64,000 nucleotides of DNA from Companilactobacillus baiquanensis (GTDB lineage: Bacteria > Bacillota > Bacilli > Lactobacillales > Lactobacillaceae). The notes beneath the pieces were generated by a model. It saw only the letters and a list, made by a program, of their open reading frames with translations. It was not told the origin of the DNA and made no database searches. Made by a program: the position numbers and the translations under genes. The stretch is taken from NCBI RefSeq assembly GCF_003946605.1, contig NZ_RHOQ01000003.1, positions 272,170 to 336,169 on the forward strand. The letters are read 5' to 3'. Positions 59,809 to 64,000 of the stretch are shown here, piece by piece (position 1 is the stretch's first letter; every line of letters begins with the position of its first letter).

Positions 59809-60687
59809 TTAAAGTCCTTTTTTAATTCTATCTGCTAAAGTATTGAATTCCTTTGATTTTTCCAACCATTCTTTATTATCTGGGCTGGAACCAACTCGCT
59901 TATCTTCGTTCAAACTAGCAATTTTATTCATATCATCGTTATTTAATTCAAAATCAAAAATATCAATGTTTTGTTGAATTCTGTTTTGGTGGATTGATTT
60001 TGGAATAATCACCTCACCACGTTGAATATGCCAACGAAGAACAACTTGTGCTGCTGATTTATTATACTTAGAAGCAATTTCTTTTACCAAATCATTATCA
60101 AGAACACTATTCTTTCCACCGCCTAGTGGACTCCATGCTTCATGAACAATATTTTCTTTTGCCAAGAATTCGTGCATTTCATTTTGTTGCATGAATGGAT
60201 GAGTTTCTATTTGATCAATCATTGGTTTGATAGTTGCAGTTTCCATCAAATGTTTAATTTGATAATCTTGAAAGTTTGATACACCAATAGCTTTAATTTT
60301 GCCATCTTTGTATAAATCTTCCATTGCGCGCCAAGTTTCTTCATATCCAGGTGCTGGCCAATGGATTAATAGTAGATCTAGATAATCTAATTTAAGTTTA
60401 TCCAATGATCTTTGAAACTGTGCCATTGTGTCATCGTAAGTTCTAATATCATTCCAAATCTTAGTTGTTACAAATAACTTAGAACGATCAATACCAGAAG
60501 CGATAATTCCTTTACCAACGGCTTCTTCATTGCCATAAAAACTAGCAGTATCAATATGTCTGTAACCAGCTTCGATAGCCCACTTTACACTATTGATCAC
60601 TTCATTATCATCACTAATTTGGAATACTCCCAAGCCCACTTGAGGTATTTCCACGCCATTAGCTAATTTAATATCTGGAATACTCAT
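59809..60687 (-). CDS. Aldo/keto reductase
   Basis: 292 residues. The catalytic tetrad is Asp46 and Tyr51 (HIDTASFYGNE), Lys76 (VTTKIWND) and His109 (LLIHWP). The NADPH end IIPKSIHQNRIQQN is present. Enzymes of this group reduce aldehydes and ketones, often 2,5-diketogluconate or glyoxal-like substrates. SD-like GAGGGGG on the minus strand. The stop abuts the shared terminator. A role in clearing acetaldehyde or uronate products nearby is possible but unproven. Confidence 0.92.
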   Translation of the reverse strand: MSIPDIKLANGVEIPQVGLGVFQISDDNEVINSVKWAIEAGYRHIDTASFYGNEEAVGKGIIASGIDRSKLFVTTKIWNDIRTYDDTMAQFQRSLDKLKLDYLDLLLIHWPAPGYEETWRAMEDLYKDGKIKAIGVSNFQDYQIKHLMETATIKPMIDQIETHPFMQQNEMHEFLAKENIVHEAWSPLGGGKNSVLDNDLVKEIASKYNKSAAQVVLRWHIQRGEVIIPKSIHQNRIQQNIDIFDFELNNDDMNKIASLNEDKRVGSSPDNKEWLEKSKEFNTLADRIKKGL

Positions 60688-60762
60688 ATCTATAGTTCCC
60701 CCTCGTAATTTATAAAAGCAATTCCCATTATAATGAAATCGCCTTCAAAAAAGCTAGTCTTT

Positions 60763-62166
60763 TTAGAATAATCCTCCGGCTAAATTATTTAAGTTAGGTT
60801 TATCGACTGCAACAATTAACTGCTCATTAACAAAAGCCTCTAATCCGAGATTGCTCATTTCACGACCATATCCGGAGTTCTTGACACCGCCAAATGGTAA
60901 TTCAGGCAATGTGTACATAAAGGTATTAACAAATTCCATTCCAGTTTCAACTTGGCTGGCGACTTTGACACCGTGCTCTTTACTTCCAGAGAAAGTAATA
61001 CCACCAAGTCCGTAATTAGAATCATTAGCAAGGTCAATAGCTTCTTGGTCACCATGTACTTTATAGATATGTGCTACGGGTCCAAACATTTCTTCTGAAT
61101 ATGCGGGATTGTTTTTATCAATATCAGTTAAGATCGTTGCGGGGAAGAATTGTCCTGGTAAATCGATAGGTTCATTTCCAAAGGCAACTTTAGCTCCAGA
61201 AGCAATGGCTGTATCAACTTGCTTTTGTAATTTATCTTTGGCTCTTTTAGATGACATTGGTGCCAATGTTGTTTCGGGATCCATTGGATCACCAGGTTTG
61301 AGGGTGGCAAATTGATCACTTAGACGTTTAACGAATTCATCATATAAATTGTCTGACACAATGAAACGTTTTGAAGATGTACATACTTGACCAGCATTAT
61401 AGATACGGACATTACGTGCAACTTTCATAACTTCATTTAGATCAGCGTCATCAAGAATAATGAAAGCATCGGTTCCACCCAATTCCATAGTATTTTTCTT
61501 GAGATTTTGTCCAGCAGCGGCTGCGACAGATTTTCCTCCACGTTCAGAACCAGTTAAAGCAACACCTTGGACTCTAGGATCAGCGATTATATCTGAAACT
61601 TGATCATATGATAAGAATAAGTTTTTGAGACTTCCTTTTGGAGCACCAGCCTGTTCAACTATTTTTTCAAATGAAACGGCTGATCCAGGCGTATTAGAAG
61701 CATGTTTTAAGATCATAGGATTTCCAACCATAAAGTTAGGTGCAAATACACGCATGATTTGGTAGTAAGGGAAGTTCCATGGCTCTACCATCATGATTAC
61801 ACCAGTTGAATGTTTTTCGACCCAGGCATCACCAGCTCCGGATTTTATCTTAGTAGGTTCAAGTAATTCTTCAGAATGATCGGCAAAGTAGTCAGCTATT
61901 AGCGCACATAATTCAACTTCACCAACTGCCTCCTTAAATAATTTACCCATATCCTCAACAATAATTTTACCTAATTCATTTTCGTTTTCTCGTAAAAGAT
62001 CTGCAATTTTGTGTAATACAGCAGATCGGCTAGCAACTGGTTCATTACGCCATTTCTTATATAAAGCATGTCCTGTCGTTAATGTAGATTCAATATCCTC
62101 AGATGTTGCATTTGGATATGTTTTTAAAACTTCATTAGTGTATGGATTTATTGTTTGATAAGCCAT
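60763..62166 (-). CDS. NAD(P)-dependent aldehyde dehydrogenase, succinate-semialdehyde type
   Basis: 467 residues from the ATG at 62166 (MAYQTINPYTNEV), with GGAGG upstream; a longer in-frame reading reaches into the regulatory region and lacks an SD. Oxidative motifs: EPWNFP (128-133), VALTGSERGGK, Glu228 (MELGG) and catalytic Cys262 (GQVCTSS). Members oxidise succinate semialdehyde or other aldehydes to acids. A cre-like site sits 33-46 bases upstream of the start. Substrate not certain; acetaldehyde or a sugar aldehyde is also possible. Confidence 0.92.
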   Translation of the reverse strand: MAYQTINPYTNEVLKTYPNATSEDIESTLTTGHALYKKWRNEPVASRSAVLHKIADLLRENENELGKIIVEDMGKLFKEAVGEVELCALIADYFADHSEELLEPTKIKSGAGDAWVEKHSTGVIMMVEPWNFPYYQIMRVFAPNFMVGNPMILKHASNTPGSAVSFEKIVEQAGAPKGSLKNLFLSYDQVSDIIADPRVQGVALTGSERGGKSVAAAAGQNLKKNTMELGGTDAFIILDDADLNEVMKVARNVRIYNAGQVCTSSKRFIVSDNLYDEFVKRLSDQFATLKPGDPMDPETTLAPMSSKRAKDKLQKQVDTAIASGAKVAFGNEPIDLPGQFFPATILTDIDKNNPAYSEEMFGPVAHIYKVHGDQEAIDLANDSNYGLGGITFSGSKEHGVKVASQVETGMEFVNTFMYTLPELPFGGVKNSGYGREMSNLGLEAFVNEQLIVAVDKPNLNNLAGGLF

Positions 62167-62198
62167 TGTAATTCCTCCAGTTTCTTTTTTTGACACTT

Positions 62199-62212
62199 TA
62201 AAAACGTTTACA
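62199..62212 (-). promoter_or_regulatory. cre-like site near the aldehyde dehydrogenase gene
   Basis: The minus strand reads TGTAAACGTTTTTA, agreeing with the CcpA consensus TGNAANCGNTNNCA at all fixed places but one. It lies downstream of the likely promoter, so CcpA would block elongation. Confidence 0.6.
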
Positions 62213-62324
62213 TCCATAATTTTACCTGTTAGTGGGTACTTCAAGTCAAGTAATACAACTTGTATAAAATTGAGCAAGATCAAATTATTTTAATTTGTGA
62301 AATTAGCTATTAAATACCATATGT

Positions 62325-62341
62325 ATTAGGTATAACCTAAT
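62325..62341. promoter_or_regulatory. 17-bp palindrome, possible operator
   Basis: ATTAGGT, ATA, ACCTAAT: seven bases each side pair perfectly. Central in the divergent region, so a regulator bound here could affect both genes. No family identified. Confidence 0.55.
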
Positions 62342-62439
62342 CACAATATTAATTGAGTAGATACTATTTCAAAATTGGTACGTATTAATAAGTGGCGTAT
62401 ATGCTGATATGGCAAGGTTATTAGTTAAATTACAATTTT

Positions 62440-62453
62440 CGGAAACGCTTGCA
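62440..62453 (+). promoter_or_regulatory. cre-like site before the KDG permease gene
   Basis: CGGAAACGCTTGCA agrees with the cre consensus except for the first T. It overlaps a possible -35 (TTGCAA 62449-62454) of the permease promoter, the classic place for glucose repression by CcpA. Confidence 0.65.
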
Positions 62454-62581
62454 ACCACATAAAATTGTGTTACTATATAAATATAATTTGATATAGAGAA
62501 AGCCGGTTTCTTTATTGGAAATTATCAAAAACATATTTTTTTGTAAATAGATGTGAAGCAATTCACGAGGGAGGCATTTTT

Positions 62582-63649
62582 ATGCAAATCAAAAAAGGCA
62601 TCGAAAAAATACCTGGTGGTATGATGGTCGTTCCATTATTTCTTGGAACACTAACAAATACACTTTGGCCAGGGGTGGACAAATTTTATCCAGGTTTTAC
62701 AGGGAATTTCTTAGTAGGTACTTCAGTAATCTTGTTCATGTTCTTCTTTAGTGTTGGAACAACAATCGATTTGAAGTCTACAGGTTATATTGCTAAAAAA
62801 GGTTTATCGCTACTTATTGTAAAGGTATTATTAGCCGGATTATTAGGTGTAATTATTAATCATTTCTTGCCAAGACATGGTGTTACGACCGGATTATTCG
62901 CCGGATTCTCAGTTTTGGCAGTTATTGCTTCATTTAATGAAACTAACGGTGGTTTGTACATGGCTTTGATGACAACACTTAACCGTGACGAAGATGCTGC
63001 TGGATTCCCATTCATCAGTATTGAATCAGGACCATTTATGACAATGGTTACAATGGGTGTTGCCGGAATTGCTCAATTCCCATGGCAAGCATTAGTTTCA
63101 ACTTTGATTCCATTTGCTATTGGTATTACATTAGGTTCACTAGATCATTCATTTAGAAAAATGTTTAAACCAGTTGTTCCTGCAATGGTTCCATTCTTCG
63201 CATTTACACTTGGTTACAGCTTGAACTTCGGTATGATCTTCAAGTCAGGATTCATGGGTATTTTCATGGGTGTTATCGTTGTTCTTGTTTCAGGTTCAGT
63301 ATTGGCACTTGTTGACCGTTTCTTCACAGGTTCAGATGGTGTTGCCGGATGGGCTGCATCTTCAACAGCTGGGGCTGCCGTTGCCGTTCCATATGCAATT
63401 GCTGAAACAAATCCAAGTTTTGCTTCAACCGCTGCATCAGCTACAGCTATTGTTGCTACAAGTGTTTTGGTTACATCAATCTTGACACCTATCGTAACAA
63501 TGTACATGGAAAAACGTGCTCGTAGAAGAGGATTGCCAATTGTTCCTAAGAAGTACGAAGGTAAGTTTGCAGAATCAATTATGGCTAAAAAAGAAGAAGA
63601 AGAGATTAAAGCCAAAGATGAAGCTAAGTTAGCTGCTAAAGGAGATTAG
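62582..63649 (+). CDS. kdgT: 2-Keto-3-deoxygluconate permease
   Basis: 355 residues with about ten membrane segments. IEKIPGGMMVVPLFLGTLTNT, ASFNETNGGLYMALM and GWAASSTAGAAVAVPYAIAE are the family's conserved parts. It imports 2-keto-3-deoxygluconate (and perhaps uronate-derived acids) with protons. The C-terminal 40 residues are charged (Lys, Glu). SD GAGGGAGG. It heads an operon with an unknown small gene and a kduI-like gene. Confidence 0.92.
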   Translation: MQIKKGIEKIPGGMMVVPLFLGTLTNTLWPGVDKFYPGFTGNFLVGTSVILFMFFFSVGTTIDLKSTGYIAKKGLSLLIVKVLLAGLLGVIINHFLPRHGVTTGLFAGFSVLAVIASFNETNGGLYMALMTTLNRDEDAAGFPFISIESGPFMTMVTMGVAGIAQFPWQALVSTLIPFAIGITLGSLDHSFRKMFKPVVPAMVPFFAFTLGYSLNFGMIFKSGFMGIFMGVIVVLVSGSVLALVDRFFTGSDGVAGWAASSTAGAAVAVPYAIAETNPSFASTAASATAIVATSVLVTSILTPIVTMYMEKRARRRGLPIVPKKYEGKFAESIMAKKEEEEIKAKDEAKLAAKGD

Positions 63650-63651
63650 TT

Positions 63652-63906
63652 ATGGAAGACAAACAAACACTAAATCCAAAAGAATTTGCTTATCACTTTG
63701 TTGACTCAATACCTGTTGAAAATAATAAGGAGCATTTTGAAGCAAACGCTAAAAATAAATTGGTTGCTTATTTAACAGCATATTATTTAGCTGAAAAGTT
63801 CAATAGTATGGAAGACGATATTTTAGAATCAGCACGCGACAAAAAAGTTGAAGATATGAGCTTATCAGAACTTATGCAAAAGGTTTCAGAATTATCTTAT
63901 TTCTAA
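63652..63906 (+). CDS. Unrecognised 84-residue protein in the KDG operon
   Basis: 84 residues, acidic, without membrane segments or signal peptide. No family was recognised. The middle is helix-prone (NKLVAYLTAYYLAEKFNSM). It starts 2 bases after the kdgT stop, where coupling is expected, though the SD-like AAAGGAG in the kdgT end supports its own start. A helper or regulator of uronate use is a guess from position only. Confidence 0.7.
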   Translation: MEDKQTLNPKEFAYHFVDSIPVENNKEHFEANAKNKLVAYLTAYYLAEKFNSMEDDILESARDKKVEDMSLSELMQKVSELSYF

Positions 63907-63929
63907 AATAAAATTTGGGGGAATTTCAA

Positions 63930-64000
63930 ATGTCATTTTCAATGAAAACAAATTATACACACAGTCCTAAGGATATCGAACACTATTCAACAGATGAATT
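63930..64000 (+). CDS. kduI: 5' end of a gene cut by the window edge, probably kduI
   Basis: 23 complete codons are visible after ATG 63930: the start reads MSFSMKTNYTHSPKDIEHYS. This resembles the N-terminus of Gram-positive 5-dehydro-4-deoxy-D-glucuronate isomerases (pattern YTHSPxDIxHYxTxxLR). That enzyme makes the precursor of 2-keto-3-deoxygluconate from unsaturated uronates, which fits the KDG permease upstream. SD GGGGGA lies before the ATG. Only 71 bases are present, so the call is tentative. Confidence 0.65.
   Translation, partial: MSFSMKTNYTHSPKDIEHYSTDE

Larger units (their letters stand above)
62167..62581. other. Divergent regulatory region between the aldehyde dehydrogenase and KDG permease genes
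   Basis: 415 bases without a gene. It holds a cre-like site at each end (62199-62212 and 62440-62453), a perfect 17-bp palindrome at 62325-62341, a TATAAT at 62482-62487 and, next to the permease SD, a hairpin GTGAA-GCAA-TTCAC at 62553-62566. It is very AT-rich. Nothing gene-like was seen. Confidence 0.7.

Noticed and set aside
62167..62283. 39-residue N-terminal extension of the aldehyde dehydrogenase
   Set aside because: It crosses the cre-like site, has no SD, and the family start lies at ATG 62166.

Overview
The window comes from the chromosome of a low-GC, Gram-positive lactic acid bacterium of the family Lactobacillaceae. The evidence is the AT-rich composition, SD-led genes with many TTG/GTG starts, the rpoB-rpoC / str / S10-spc-alpha gene order, the zinc-type S14, the ECF transporter genes after rplQ, and leader or trailer positions that match RNA motifs known from lactic acid bacteria. 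A Companilactobacillus-like species is a guess that the sequence alone does not prove. No insertion sequence, prophage, CRISPR array or rRNA gene is seen, and no gene looks clearly broken.

Layout. 1-10.7 kb is a housekeeping run, all on the plus strand: the tail of a gene that is probably mfd, a MurJ/SpoVB-type flippase, rqcP, divIC, an S1-domain protein, tilS, hpt, ftsH, hslO, dusB and lysS. Five tRNA genes (Val, Leu, Thr, Gly, Pro; none encodes CCA) follow at 10.77-11.26 kb, then clpC. At 14-21.5 kb lie rpoB and rpoC behind a strong promoter and a structured leader. An esterase-like gene and a prepilin peptidase gene converge at 21.6-23.0 kb. The str operon (rpsL-rpsG-fusA) has a structured leader and is separated from S10 by a minus-strand CPBP membrane protease. 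From 27.8 to 41.5 kb runs the S10-spc-alpha cluster (rpsJ to rplQ, with secY, adk, infA and rpoA), ended by a long hairpin that fits the L17 downstream element. Then come ecfA1-ecfA2-ecfT-truA and rplM-rpsI.

From 45.9 kb the window is accessory. A lipoprotein plus hydrolase pair is bracketed by two almost identical terminators. After it lie an SRAP-family protein, a minus-strand MarR-ABC exporter operon with two identical 12-bp palindromic operators, and a surface-anchored amidase-signature protein followed by an MFS exporter. A complete 2-aminoethylphosphonate operon (phnD-phnC-phnE-phnE-phnX-phnW) has Pho-box-like repeats upstream. Then come an aldo/keto reductase and an aldehyde dehydrogenase on the minus strand. 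Last is the start of a 2-keto-3-deoxygluconate/uronate locus (permease, unknown 84-aa protein, 5' end of a kduI-like gene) with cre-like sites.

How the genes work together. The first 45 kb is translation, transcription, protein quality control and cofactor uptake. The last 18 kb is nutrient scavenging and envelope function: phosphorus, nitrogen and carbon from aminoethylphosphonate (PhnW makes phosphonoacetaldehyde and alanine; PhnX makes acetaldehyde and phosphate), uronate-derived sugar acids under probable CcpA control, and drug or peptide export under MarR control.
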